NCBI GenBank assembly: GCA_030612045.1
Contig: JAUWOP010000012.1
Location: forward strand, 1-32,212
Source: Chloroflexota bacterium
GTDB taxonomy: Bacteria > Chloroflexota > Dehalococcoidia > UBA2247 > JAUWOP01
Direction of reading: 5' to 3'
Length of the DNA: 32,212 nt
The notes below the pieces were generated by a model. That model saw only the letters and a program-made list of their open reading frames with translations. It searched no databases and was not told the origin of the DNA. Numbering within the stretch: the first letter of the stretch is position 1; every line of letters starts with the position of its first letter. This document shows positions 18,883 to 26,842 of this stretch, piece by piece. The position numbers and the translations under genes are program-made.

Positions 18883-19110
18883 ATGGTAAAGTGTCTAAAC
18901 TGTGGATTTGAAGGAACAAGAGCGGATTTCAGATGGATGATGAGTGGTGATGGTAGTACGGCTATTTCAATTAGAGAGTGTCCCAAGTGTGGGAAGCCAG
19001 TGTATGTTAATGACCTTGACGAGGATGAGGAGAACCGAAATGTAGAGGTTTGGGGTAGTAAGATACTAGGAATGAGGCTGGATGGTAAGAAGAAACAGAA
19101 TACCTCATAG
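18883..19110 (+). CDS. Small zinc-ribbon protein inside the glycyl-radical operon
   Basis: This 75-residue protein has two CxxC knuckles, Cys4/Cys7 (CLNCGFEG) and Cys33/Cys36 (CPKCGK), spaced as in a zinc ribbon. An acidic stretch DLDEDEEN and a basic tail follow. GGGAG precedes the ATG at a good distance. It resembles the UGA-interrupted zinc ribbon at 29922-30257: C-x2-CG(F/Y)EG, an R at 31, and the second CxxC at identical positions 33 and 36. The function is unknown. Position suggests a role in assembly, regulation or protection of the oxygen-sensitive synthase. It could equally bind an Fe-S cluster rather than zinc. Confidence 0.75.
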   Translation: MVKCLNCGFEGTRADFRWMMSGDGSTAISIRECPKCGKPVYVNDLDEDEENRNVEVWGSKILGMRLDGKKKQNTS

Positions 19111-19118
19111 TAAATAAG

Positions 19119-19242
19119 ATAACCGTTCACCTGTGTTATTACGAGCGAAGCGAAGACGCAAAGCTAATCTTCGCCCTCCGCTTAGCAAGATTGTTATGTT
19201 ACTATGCTTCTCGTAATAACATGAGAGTGGGTGAATGGTTAC
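19119..19242. mobile_element. MITE-like element B inside the glycyl-radical operon
   Basis: Terminal inverted repeats ATAACCGTTCACC and GGGTGAATGGTTAC enclose a palindromic core with GTTATTACGAG at the left and CTCGTAATAAC at the right. The flanking octamers TAAATAAG and CTAATGAG match at only 5 of 8 positions, so the target duplication is decayed. It sits in the 178-bp gap between the zinc-ribbon and small-subunit genes and interrupts neither. In the transcript it would fold into a long hairpin. Confidence 0.8.
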
Positions 19243-19288
19243 CTAATGAGTTGGTTTAAAATATTTATAGAAAGGGGGTGAGTGAATA

Positions 19289-19588
19289 ATGCCAACATGC
19301 GATGAGTGTAAGAGCTTCTTTGAGTGGGAAGATGACCCAATGAGGGGGGATTGTGTGATAAGGTGCAAGGACATAAAGAGTGAGTACTGGTTAACACAGC
19401 CTACGGAAGCAATGAGAGATGCGTTAGAGTGTCCCCGGTTTATCGCCAGGGATGACCCCACTAAGCAGGTTGCTGACCTTGGTGATGCTGACCGTCCTAT
19501 TTGTGAAAGGCTAGACCTGATTTGGAAAGAGGCGCAAGAGGGTCGTAAGTTCCTTGAAGATTACGATTATATTGCTCCTATTGTATAG
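19289..19588 (+). CDS. X-succinate synthase small Cys-rich subunit (BssC-like gamma)
   Basis: This 99-residue protein has the small-subunit cysteine pattern: Cys4 and Cys7 (CDEC), Cys22 (GDC), then Cys48 in a CPRF block, plus an extra Cys26. In benzylsuccinate synthase the beta and gamma subunits each bind a HiPIP-like [4Fe-4S] cluster through such CxxC...GxC...CPxF motifs. It lies immediately before the catalytic subunit, the position of bssC. At 99 residues it is longer than the roughly 60-residue BssC, with a charged C-terminal extension after residue 55. A strong AAAGGGGGTG precedes the ATG. Assignment to gamma rather than beta rests on gene order. Confidence 0.8.
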   Translation: MPTCDECKSFFEWEDDPMRGDCVIRCKDIKSEYWLTQPTEAMRDALECPRFIARDDPTKQVADLGDADRPICERLDLIWKEAQEGRKFLEDYDYIAPIV

Positions 19589-19694
19589 GTTATGCTTCCT
19601 AGCTGGATTGGGGTCGGCAGGGACTCAGAGTTGACAAAAGAGTGGAATTGTGTTGTATTGTCACATAAAGGAAGCGAAAGGAGGAGAGTGGAAA

Positions 19695-22265
19695 ATGGCT
19701 GAAAGGGATGTAGGGAGAGTAGTTACAGATGATGAAAGGGAAGAGCTAGCTGGTGATAAGCTCCGGTACTGGGAGTTGGCGGGAGAGCTCAGGACTGACA
19801 GGATAAATTACCTGAGGGGTGCAGCATACTCGAAGGGTCCCAGTGGCGGTAACTATCCTGCGGGTGTTAAGTTTGGGATGGGCAGGTTATTCTGGTGGAC
19901 ACGAGCCTTCCAGGAGGACCAGAGTGTTCCGTGGGGTGTAAGAAGAGCGAAGGCGATGGCATTATGGACAGAACATATGCCGCTCTTTATTATAGACCAT
20001 TCTCAGATATATGGGTATATTGAGTCCAGGCCATATGAGCTGTGCTGGATGCAGGATATAAGCCACCTCATGTCAGATGACCTCTGGTATGATAAGGTAG
20101 GATATGTTGAGAATGAGCGAGACAAAGAGTGGGGTCGTGCGGACCTTGACTGGTGGCGGGATAAGGATTTCCAGCACTGGGCTGAGCGGTATTTGTCACC
20201 TGAGGAGATTAAGATTACCAAGCTAGGTATCCAGGTCACAAGTCAGATATATATCGATGGTTTTACCAGTGCCATGCCAGAGTATGAGTGGGTGCATGAG
20301 ACGGGTTACAACAAGATATGGGATTTAATAGAGGATAATATAGAAGCGGCGCGCACTAAACTGGGCAGTGGACATGCTACACCAGATACGCACCCTCTGT
20401 TGGAGAAGATTGATGAGTGGGAGGCACAGTCAATTTCGGCTCAGTGGACGCTTCATTGGGGTGCGCGGTATGCCAGGCTAGCGAGGATAGTCGCTGAGAA
20501 CTTTGAGACCGACCCAGTGCGTAAAGAAGAGCTCCTGGAATTGGCAGCATGTGCTGATAGGGCAATTGCAGAGCCCACTGCAACCTTCCGTGAGGCGGTG
20601 CAGAAGCAGCACCTCATAATGATTGCACATAAGCTCATGGAGCGCTCCATGACAGGGTGGGGTTATCGTATGGACCAGACGCTTTGGCCCTACTATAAGA
20701 AAGATGTCCTGGAGGATAAGACCCTGACCAGAAGAGAAGCCCAGGAGTATATCGAGGAGATGTGGATCAGGACATGGGAGCTTGACCGGACTAATGCTCG
20801 CCTCTACCGTGAGATTATCATGGGGGGTGTTGGCCCCTGGGTAATTACTATTGGAGGAGTAAAGCCGGAAGACGGCAGTGATGCATGTAATGAGCTGACT
20901 GATGTTATCTGTGATTCTATGAGGTCGGTAAGGGTTTCCATGCCTTCTCTGATGTATCGGTGGCATCCCAATGCCAGGCTTGAGACGGTAAAGGCAGTAT
21001 TTGGCTGCATAAAGGAAGGTATGGGTAGCCCGTCAATCCATAACGACAAGACCTGTATAGACTCGTTGATGAACCTGTTCGGTGATTCCCGAACTGGACC
21101 ACTTAATATAGTCCCGACCGAGAGCAAGTCGCCGGGTATAACTCTGGAAGAGGCGAGGAGCTGGTGTAATGTGGTATGCATGTCGCCTTGTCCTTCTATA
21201 GGTGGGCGCAGCCAGGGAGTAAGGTATGCGAATTCGATGATATCAGCAACCAAGTGTGTGGAGCTTGCTCTCTACGACGGTTTTGACCCGCTTGTCTCCA
21301 AGGTACAGTTGGGACCTCACACTGGTAATGCTGCTGAATTTAAGACCTACGAGGAGTTTGCTCGTGCTTGGGAAGGACAGTATGATTTTTCTGCTACGAT
21401 TTCTACCAGGACACGAAATATCTGCCGCTTTGTAGAGGCACGTTGGGTATCGATGCCCATGACATCTACCCTCTTCAGGCGGTGTGTAGAAAGTGGAATA
21501 AATTGTATTGACCCCGCCTCCGGTGAATGTGGTAATCCGTGGGTTACACTAATTGTATCCAATGACGTGGGTGACTGCCTGTATGCAGTGAAGAAGGTCA
21601 TTTTTGAGGATAAGAAGTATACCATGGCACAACTGGTAGAGGCGTGCAAGGCTAATTGGGAAGGCTATGATGATATGCGTAAGGACATGATCAATGCTCC
21701 CAAGTGGGGTAATGATATTGATGCGGTGGATGAGGTGTGTGTCTACGCCTACGATAGAATGGAGAAGATCATAGAGCGAAATATAGAGTGGTGTGGACAG
21801 AAGTTCACCGCCCTGCCGCAGAATGCTTCTACATACATAGCTTACGCCTTAAGAGTAGGTGCGTTGACTAATGGGAGGCGCTGGGGTGAGCCTTTATATG
21901 ATGGTGGCTGCTCAGCCGGAGCAGGGTTCGATAAGAGGGGTCCCACTGCCTTACTCAGGTCTTGCTCCAAGATAGATTATTCCAGCATTAAGGAAGTTCT
22001 CCTTAATCAGAGATTGAATCCTGCCCAGTTGAAGGGTGATAAGGGCTTCCAAATGTGGGTGAACTACATGAAGACCTGGTATGACCTGGGGGTAGGCCAC
22101 ATTCAGTTTAATATGGTGGATAACGAAACCCTCAGAGCAGCACAGAAGGAGCCTGAGAAGTATCAGGAGCTAGTGGTAAGGGTTGCTGGATACAGTGCTC
22201 TTTTTGTTGAGTTGAGTAGGATCTGTCAGGATTCTATCATACAGAGGAATGTGAACGAGCTATAG
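19695..22265 (+). CDS. Fumarate-adding glycyl-radical enzyme, X-succinate synthase catalytic subunit (BssA/AssA family)
   Basis: This 856-residue glycyl-radical enzyme would add a C-H-activated hydrocarbon or aromatic across the double bond of fumarate, the first step of anaerobic hydrocarbon degradation. The radical glycine is Gly832 in RVAGYSALFVEL, 25 residues from the C-terminus. The thiyl cysteine is Cys495 in NVVCMSP. Arg510 lies exactly 15 residues later, the same spacing as Cys493 and fumarate-binding Arg508 in Thauera BssA (Gly829 there). The N-terminal FGMGRLFWWTRAFQED block also fits the family. An additional Cys499 follows the catalytic one, where other members I recall have Gly. 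The ATG at 19695 follows GAGGAGAG; the frame extends to 19650. Flanking Cys-rich subunits and the activase support this over HpdB-type decarboxylases. The substrate cannot be told from sequence. Confidence 0.92.
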   Translation: MAERDVGRVVTDDEREELAGDKLRYWELAGELRTDRINYLRGAAYSKGPSGGNYPAGVKFGMGRLFWWTRAFQEDQSVPWGVRRAKAMALWTEHMPLFIIDHSQIYGYIESRPYELCWMQDISHLMSDDLWYDKVGYVENERDKEWGRADLDWWRDKDFQHWAERYLSPEEIKITKLGIQVTSQIYIDGFTSAMPEYEWVHETGYNKIWDLIEDNIEAARTKLGSGHATPDTHPLLEKIDEWEAQSISAQWTLHWGARYARLARIVAENFETDPVRKEELLELAACADRAIAEPTATFREAVQKQHLIMIAHKLMERSMTGWGYRMDQTLWPYYKKDVLEDKTLTRREAQEYIEEMWIRTWELDRTNARLYREIIMGGVGPWVITIGGVKPEDGSDACNELTDVICDSMRSVRVSMPSLMYRWHPNARLETVKAVFGCIKEGMGSPSIHNDKTCIDSLMNLFGDSRTGPLNIVPTESKSPGITLEEARSWCNVVCMSPCPSIGGRSQGVRYANSMISATKCVELALYDGFDPLVSKVQLGPHTGNAAEFKTYEEFARAWEGQYDFSATISTRTRNICRFVEARWVSMPMTSTLFRRCVESGINCIDPASGECGNPWVTLIVSNDVGDCLYAVKKVIFEDKKYTMAQLVEACKANWEGYDDMRKDMINAPKWGNDIDAVDEVCVYAYDRMEKIIERNIEWCGQKFTALPQNASTYIAYALRVGALTNGRRWGEPLYDGGCSAGAGFDKRGPTALLRSCSKIDYSSIKEVLLNQRLNPAQLKGDKGFQMWVNYMKTWYDLGVGHIQFNMVDNETLRAAQKEPEKYQELVVRVAGYSALFVELSRICQDSIIQRNVNEL

Positions 22266-22286
22266 TCTTCTGTTTATTAAAAGGCT

Positions 22287-22336
22287 GGGGGGAAGGTTTG
22301 TGTATATTCTGTGAGGGTGGCAGGAGCCTTCCTCCC
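22287..22336 (+). promoter_or_regulatory. mRNA hairpin between the catalytic and beta-like subunit genes
   Basis: GGGGGGAAGG (22287-22296) can pair with CCTTCCTCCC (22327-22336) with one mismatch across a 30-base loop. No U-tract follows, so it is not a classic terminator. It might stabilise the message or set subunit ratios. Confidence 0.35.
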
Positions 22337-22381
22337 TCGTTTGAGGCAAGCCGGGAAAATTGAGTGATAAGGGGGTAGGAT

Positions 22382-22867
22382 ATGGCAGATAAAAAGATAT
22401 GCAGCTTGTGTGAATACTTCTCTGCCTATACCAGCGCTGGTTCCATGGAGGGAATCTGCCTCAAGAAGTTTCAGAAAGATAGAAGGGGAAGGCAGACTAA
22501 TGAACCTCTCCCCGTAAGATATAATACAGATGCGAGTAAGTGCCCCTTCTTCGAGCCAATGAAGACAGAGGTAGTAACCGATGGGTATCAGTATGGGTAT
22601 CACCCAGGATTAAGGGTATATGGTGAGGTTGAAGATAAGCCTGCGGTAGACATGGAGAAAAAGTCAGGTTGGGTTGGATATGCGGATACAAAGGAAGCAC
22701 CCAGTGTAGGTTCAGGTCGGGAAACGGTAGAGGCAGATGCGGAAGCTCTGAAAGGCATGTGGGTGGGAAAAGAGAGAAGCCATGATGGCGCAGCCGCCGG
22801 GGCGTATGGAGAAGTTCTAAGTGAAGAAGAGAAGAGGAAGAAGGAAACTAAAGAGGGGAAGAAGTAG
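22382..22867 (+). CDS. X-succinate synthase Cys-rich subunit (BssB-like beta) with long extension
   Basis: The first 60 residues carry the HiPIP-like cluster pattern Cys7/Cys10 (CSLC), Cys26 (GIC) and Cys54 (CPFF), as in BssB/BssC of benzylsuccinate synthase. The gene follows the catalytic subunit, the bssB position. BssB is about 80 residues, whereas this protein has 161. Residues 62-161 form a hydrophilic, probably disordered extension rich in Gly, Glu and Lys, ending in a run of charged residues. The extension is not something I recognise from described systems. The ATG follows AAGGGGGTAGG. A strong terminator begins 49 bases after the stop, so this is the last gene of the operon. Confidence 0.82.
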   Translation: MADKKICSLCEYFSAYTSAGSMEGICLKKFQKDRRGRQTNEPLPVRYNTDASKCPFFEPMKTEVVTDGYQYGYHPGLRVYGEVEDKPAVDMEKKSGWVGYADTKEAPSVGSGRETVEADAEALKGMWVGKERSHDGAAAGAYGEVLSEEEKRKKETKEGKK

Positions 22868-22915
22868 AGCTAGCTAGTAGAAAGAAGTAAAAAGTGTGGA
22901 AGGGTGTGAGGTGGA

Positions 22916-22957
22916 AATAGGCGAAGGGACTCTGTAGAGTCCTTTCGCCTATTTTTT
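22916..22957 (+). terminator. Intrinsic terminator of the glycyl-radical operon
   Basis: A 17-bp stem (AATAGGCGAAGGGACTC against its complement with one mismatch) with a 4-base TGTA loop is followed by TTTTTT. It is the strongest rho-independent terminator in the window and isolates the operon from hemL, which starts 26 bases later. Confidence 0.92.
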
Positions 22958-22982
22958 AAGTATTTACCATAGCTCTTTTCTC

Positions 22983-24332
22983 ATGATTATGAAACAGCAG
23001 CATTCGAGAGAACTTTTCAGAGAGGCACTACACTATATGCCCGGTGGCGTGAGTAGCCCGGTGCGTGCCTTCAGGGCAGTTGGTGGCGAACCCATCTTCA
23101 TAAAGCGAGGCAGGGGATCCCACATCTATGATGAAGATGATAATGAATTCATAGACTATGTTTGTTCCTGGGGACCGCTGATTCTAGGACATTCCCACCC
23201 ACAAGTAGTAGAGGCATTAAAACGGGCTGTAGAGCGTGGCACCAGCTTCGGAGCACCTACTGAATTGGAGACTACCCTGGCAAGGATAATCCATTCTGCC
23301 ATGCCTTCAGTAGAGATGATTCGTTTCGTTAGCTCAGGTACCGAGGCTGTTATGAGTGCCCTGCGTCTGGCTCGAGCGTTCACGGGCAGAAATAAGATAG
23401 TAAAGTTTGCCGGTGGCTATCATGGTCACTCAGATGGACTGCTGGTGAGAGCAGGGTCTGGGGTAGCTACCCAGTGTGAGCAAAGCATCAGCACTATGAA
23501 AAATGAAGAGGGAATACCTGATGTTCCCGGTGTTCCCCCAGGTTATGCCCTGAATACACTGGTAGCTCCATACAATAACCCTACAGCAATAGAGCAGTTA
23601 TTTGAAAACCATGCTGAGGAGATAGCGGCAATAATTGTAGAACCAGTAGCAGCTAATATGGGTGTAGTACCACCTCAGCCAGGCTTCCTAGAACATCTGA
23701 GGAGTTTAACCCAGAAATCGGGGGCACTACTCATTTTCGATGAAGTAATTACCGGCTTCCGGGTAAGCTACGGAGGGGCACAGGAGCTCTACGGGATAAT
23801 CCCGGACTTAACCTGCCTGGGGAAGGTCATTGGCGGTGGGCTACCAGTGGCAGCCTATGGCGGAAGAGAGGAGATTATGAGCTTAGTTGCCCCATCGGGT
23901 CCTGTCTATCAGGCAGGAACCCTCGCAGGTAATCCACTTGCCATGACAGCAGGGATTGAGACACTCCAAATCTTAAGTCAAGATGGCATCTATACTCAAC
24001 TGGAGGAAAAGTCATCTCTCCTGGAAAAGGGACTTGCTTCTTCTTGTAATAATACCCTAGTAGCTAGAGGAGGGATTCCTGTATCTATCTCAAGAGTAGG
24101 CTCAATTATCACGGTTTTCTTCACTTCAGAACCTGTGATTGATTATGACACAGCCAGGTGTGCTGATATTGAGCTCTATGGGAGATTCTTCCACCATATG
24201 CTGGAACAGGGCATCTATCTACCCCCCTCTCAGTTCGAAGCTTGTTTTGTCTCCCTTGCCCACGGAGATGAGGAAATCCGAGCTACTGTTGCAGCCTTCG
24301 GCAGGACACTTCGCGCTCTGAATGAATCTTAA
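22983..24332 (+). CDS. hemL: Glutamate-1-semialdehyde 2,1-aminomutase
   Basis: This 449-residue PLP enzyme converts glutamate-1-semialdehyde to 5-aminolevulinate in the C5 pathway of tetrapyrrole synthesis. It has the N-terminal [12 protein letters not shown] signature and the [15 protein letters not shown] cofactor-phosphate region. The FDEVITGFR block contributes the Asp that pairs with the pyridine nitrogen, and the PLP lysine is Lys281 in GKVIGGGLP. Two ATGs (22983 and 22989) are possible; neither has a clear Shine-Dalgarno. The gene starts just after a strong terminator, so its promoter must be very close or it may be leaderless. Length is slightly above the usual 425-435. Confidence 0.95.
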   Translation: MIMKQQHSRELFREALHYMPGGVSSPVRAFRAVGGEPIFIKRGRGSHIYDEDDNEFIDYVCSWGPLILGHSHPQVVEALKRAVERGTSFGAPTELETTLARIIHSAMPSVEMIRFVSSGTEAVMSALRLARAFTGRNKIVKFAGGYHGHSDGLLVRAGSGVATQCEQSISTMKNEEGIPDVPGVPPGYALNTLVAPYNNPTAIEQLFENHAEEIAAIIVEPVAANMGVVPPQPGFLEHLRSLTQKSGALLIFDEVITGFRVSYGGAQELYGIIPDLTCLGKVIGGGLPVAAYGGREEIMSLVAPSGPVYQAGTLAGNPLAMTAGIETLQILSQDGIYTQLEEKSSLLEKGLASSCNNTLVARGGIPVSISRVGSIITVFFTSEPVIDYDTARCADIELYGRFFHHMLEQGIYLPPSQFEACFVSLAHGDEEIRATVAAFGRTLRALNES

Positions 24333-24429
24333 CGCGGCTTCCCCTTTTAAGAATGCAATTCTTAATCACCAGAGGATTTCAAAAAATAAACAGTCACACT
24401 TAGTTGAGGTATAACTCATTTGAGCAATA

Positions 24430-24539
24430 GGCTCACCCACACACCTGTCATTGCGAGGAGCGTTAGCGACGAAGCAATCTCATCGCCGCCCCACCGAGAT
24501 TGCTTCGCTTCGCTCACAATGACACAGGTGAACGATCAC
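24430..24539. mobile_element. MITE-like element C (degenerate ends)
   Basis: The core CTGTCATTGCGAGGAGC with AGATTGCTTCG and its mirror CGAGATTGCTTCGCTTCG...CAATGACA forms a long palindrome. The right end GGTGAACGATCAC resembles the family terminal repeat; the left end GCTCACC is shortened. No target duplication is visible. It occupies the 288-bp gap between hemL and mnmA, which also holds a TTAAGAAT/ATTCTTAA hairpin at 24347-24365. Confidence 0.75.
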
Positions 24540-24620
24540 CAATTCCGATGCTATTCAGTAAATTTAAGAAAACCTCAAATTTGATATTGCTATGCCCAAC
24601 TGTATATATACCTCTTGAGT

Positions 24621-25736
24621 TTAACATTCCATGTGACCACACTTCCCTGCCTGCTCTATCGTCCCCCCACCCACTACTATATCCCCATCGTAAAATACTA
24701 TCGCCTGACCGGGGGTGATTGCCATCTGGGGCTCCTTGAACTTTACGCAGGCTTTATCTCCACCCAGGGGAGTTACCACTGCTTCAGCCTCTTTATGAAG
24801 ATACCTTATCTTTGCCTTTATCTCAATGGGCTGTCTCAGTTCCCCTATGGTTATCCAGTTTAGCCCAGAGGCTATGAGATTGTCTCCATATACCTCCCTT
24901 TTAGTGCCCACCACAATAGTGTTCTTTTCCGGATAGATGGCTGTCACATATAACCGCTCCCCAGATGATATACCTAGCCCTTTGCGTTGCCCGATGGTAT
25001 AAAATGGGATTCCATGGTGCTCTCCCAAGATGTGCCCTTGTCTATCCAGTATTGGTCCTGGTCTTGTCCCTGCCTCCATAGTATGAGTATTATGAAAAAG
25101 GAAGGGATAATCTCCCGTAGCAAAGTCCTGACTCTCTGGCTTGTCACTAATGCCCAATTCCATAGAGCGAGCCATTCCTCTCACATCCTCCTTGAGATAG
25201 TTGCCCAGGGGAAATAGGGAGCGGCTAAGCTGCTCCTGGGATAGAGAAAACAGGAAGTAAGACTGGTCTTTTTTCAAGTCCCTGGCTTTTTTGAGTAAGT
25301 AACGCTGCTTGCTTCTGTCGTATTCCACCTGTACATAGTGACCGGTAGCGAAATAATCGAATCCAATCCCGCTCTCCCATGCTTTTTTAACCAGTGCATC
25401 AAACTTGACCCTGCGGTTACACCTGACACAGGGGTTGGGTGTTCTTCCCAATAGGTACTCACGACGGAAGTAGTCCAGTACCTCAATTTTATATTCCTCT
25501 CTGAGGTCAAAGATATAGAAGGGAATCCCTAGAATTTGAGTAACCTTACGGGCATCCTCTATATTTTTATCTTCCCATGGACCATAGCAACCATGGTGAG
25601 TCCCCTCTGTATTGAGAGCTTCCCCACCCCATATTCTCATGGTTATGCCGATGACCTCATAACCCTTCTCTTTAAGCAAAGCGGCGGTAATGGATGAATC
25701 CACACCGCCGCTCATAGCCACCGCTACCTTCGACAT
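24621..25736 (-). CDS. mnmA: tRNA-specific 2-thiouridylase MnmA, variant active site
   Basis: This 371-residue PP-loop enzyme adds sulfur to U34 of tRNA for Lys, Glu and Gln. The ATP loop is SGGVDSS (residues 9-15). The first catalytic cysteine region reads NPCVRCN (Cys103, Cys106), giving a CxxC where E. coli has NPDVLCN. The second cysteine region, SQxICFVPDGDY in most MnmA, reads SQDFATGDY (202-210). It lacks the usual second catalytic Cys and is three residues shorter. The DSSITAALLKEKGYEVIG and FATGHYV blocks are normal. It lies 28 bases after the cysteine synthase gene on the same strand, a logical pairing of cysteine supply and tRNA thiolation. Confidence 0.93.
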   Translation of the reverse strand: MSKVAVAMSGGVDSSITAALLKEKGYEVIGITMRIWGGEALNTEGTHHGCYGPWEDKNIEDARKVTQILGIPFYIFDLREEYKIEVLDYFRREYLLGRTPNPCVRCNRRVKFDALVKKAWESGIGFDYFATGHYVQVEYDRSKQRYLLKKARDLKKDQSYFLFSLSQEQLSRSLFPLGNYLKEDVRGMARSMELGISDKPESQDFATGDYPFLFHNTHTMEAGTRPGPILDRQGHILGEHHGIPFYTIGQRKGLGISSGERLYVTAIYPEKNTIVVGTKREVYGDNLIASGLNWITIGELRQPIEIKAKIRYLHKEAEAVVTPLGGDKACVKFKEPQMAITPGQAIVFYDGDIVVGGGTIEQAGKCGHMEC

Positions 25737-25764
25737 GATTCTCGTCTTTCTTATCTAAGCTAAT

Positions 25765-26715
25765 CTACTGGTGGGAGACAAACCTGCGGGCTGTAGAGGA
25801 TGATGAGGCTTTATTAGATGGTTGTCCAGACCAGAGGTTGGTACTAAGATATTTCCAGCCGCCATCTGCTAGAATGACCACAATAGTGCCCTTCTCCATC
25901 TTATGTGCAAGTTGAGAAGCACAGTAGACAGTAGCCCCTGATGAAATTCCGGCAAAAATTCCCTCTTTTTCAAGCAACTCCCTGGTAGCATCAGCAGCGT
26001 TTTTGTTACTGACTATAACCCTCTTCTGGATAAATCCGACATCCAGAATGGGAGGTGTGAATCCTGAAAGTATACGTCTCAAACCCTCTATAGGGTCATT
26101 CAGGTCAGGCTCAACTCCTACTAGCTGAATATCTGGATTATGCTCCTTCAATCTTCTCCCTGCTCCCATCAGGGTCCCACCAGTTCCAATCCCAGCAACA
26201 AAAGCATCTATCTTTACCCCTGGAAGGTCTTCCAGAATTTCCGCCCCGGTAGTCTCATAGTGTACCGCAGGGTTAGCCGGGTTGGCAAACTGATTAGGCA
26301 TATAGTACGAGTTGTCATGGCTCAATTTTGCAGCCAGCTCTATCGCCCCATCAGTTCCCCTGCTCCCATCAGAGAAAATGACCTCTGCTCCATAAACATC
26401 CAGAAGCTGTTTCCTTTCAGAGGTAACATTTTCAGCCATTACTATCTTGACCCGATATCCCTTCCTGCACCCAATCATTGCCAGCGCAATACCTGTATTG
26501 CCACTTGTAGCTTCCAGAATTGTCTTATCATGCGTGAGTTCACCACTCTCTTCTGCCTTCTGGACCATATGCCTGGCTGTCCTGTCCTTTATGCTTCCGC
26601 CAGGATTATATCCCTCCAATTTGGCAAAGATTCTCACCTCTTTCTTGGGACTCATACGGGCAATCTCCACCAAGGGTGTATGTCCTACTGCCTCTATAAT
26701 ATCGTTATATCTCAT
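25765..26715 (-). CDS. Cysteine synthase family PLP enzyme (CysK/CysM)
   Basis: This 316-residue fold-type II PLP enzyme makes cysteine from an activated serine and a sulfide donor. The PLP lysine is Lys43 in NPGGSIKDRTA. The substrate loop TSGNTGIALA and the phosphate-binding GTGGTLMG are present. The C-terminus carries a Ser-rich tail after SGQP not typical of the family core. Sequence alone does not separate CysK from CysM or O-phosphoserine-dependent types. A TATAAT at 26736-26741 (minus strand) lies about 20 bases upstream with a poor -35. It leads a two-gene unit with mnmA. Confidence 0.92.
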   Translation of the reverse strand: MRYNDIIEAVGHTPLVEIARMSPKKEVRIFAKLEGYNPGGSIKDRTARHMVQKAEESGELTHDKTILEATSGNTGIALAMIGCRKGYRVKIVMAENVTSERKQLLDVYGAEVIFSDGSRGTDGAIELAAKLSHDNSYYMPNQFANPANPAVHYETTGAEILEDLPGVKIDAFVAGIGTGGTLMGAGRRLKEHNPDIQLVGVEPDLNDPIEGLRRILSGFTPPILDVGFIQKRVIVSNKNAADATRELLEKEGIFAGISSGATVYCASQLAHKMEKGTIVVILADGGWKYLSTNLWSGQPSNKASSSSTARRFVSHQ

Positions 26716-26773
26716 TACCTCTAACCCTCTCGTTTATTATAGCATCCTGCAGAAATCTTCGCACAAATCCCCC

Positions 26774-26819
26774 CTCTTAAGAGTTTAGATGAGAATGAAT
26801 TGCGGAGAATTCTTTGCAA
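26774..26819. other. Paired palindromes between cysteine synthase and the radical SAM gene
   Basis: A perfect CTCTTAAGAG palindrome lies at 26774-26783, and a near-perfect TTGC-AGAATTCT-GCAA palindrome with wobble pairs lies at 26800-26819. They sit upstream of the cysteine synthase gene and downstream of the radical SAM gene. They could be an operator for the former or a weak terminator for the latter. Confidence 0.35.
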
Positions 26820-26842
26820 TCAACAACAGGTTGTCCCTGCCA

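Noticed and set aside
20478-21253. Long antisense open frames opposite the glycyl-radical catalytic subunit
   Set aside because: They are shadows of a strongly conserved coding sequence and show no protein-family motifs or start signals.
19695-22265. Hydroxyphenylacetate decarboxylase (HpdB) or diol dehydratase as alternative identity
   Set aside because: Two separate HiPIP-like small subunits in D-C-A-B order and Arg at +15 from the catalytic Cys favour a fumarate-adding enzyme; a tree would settle it.
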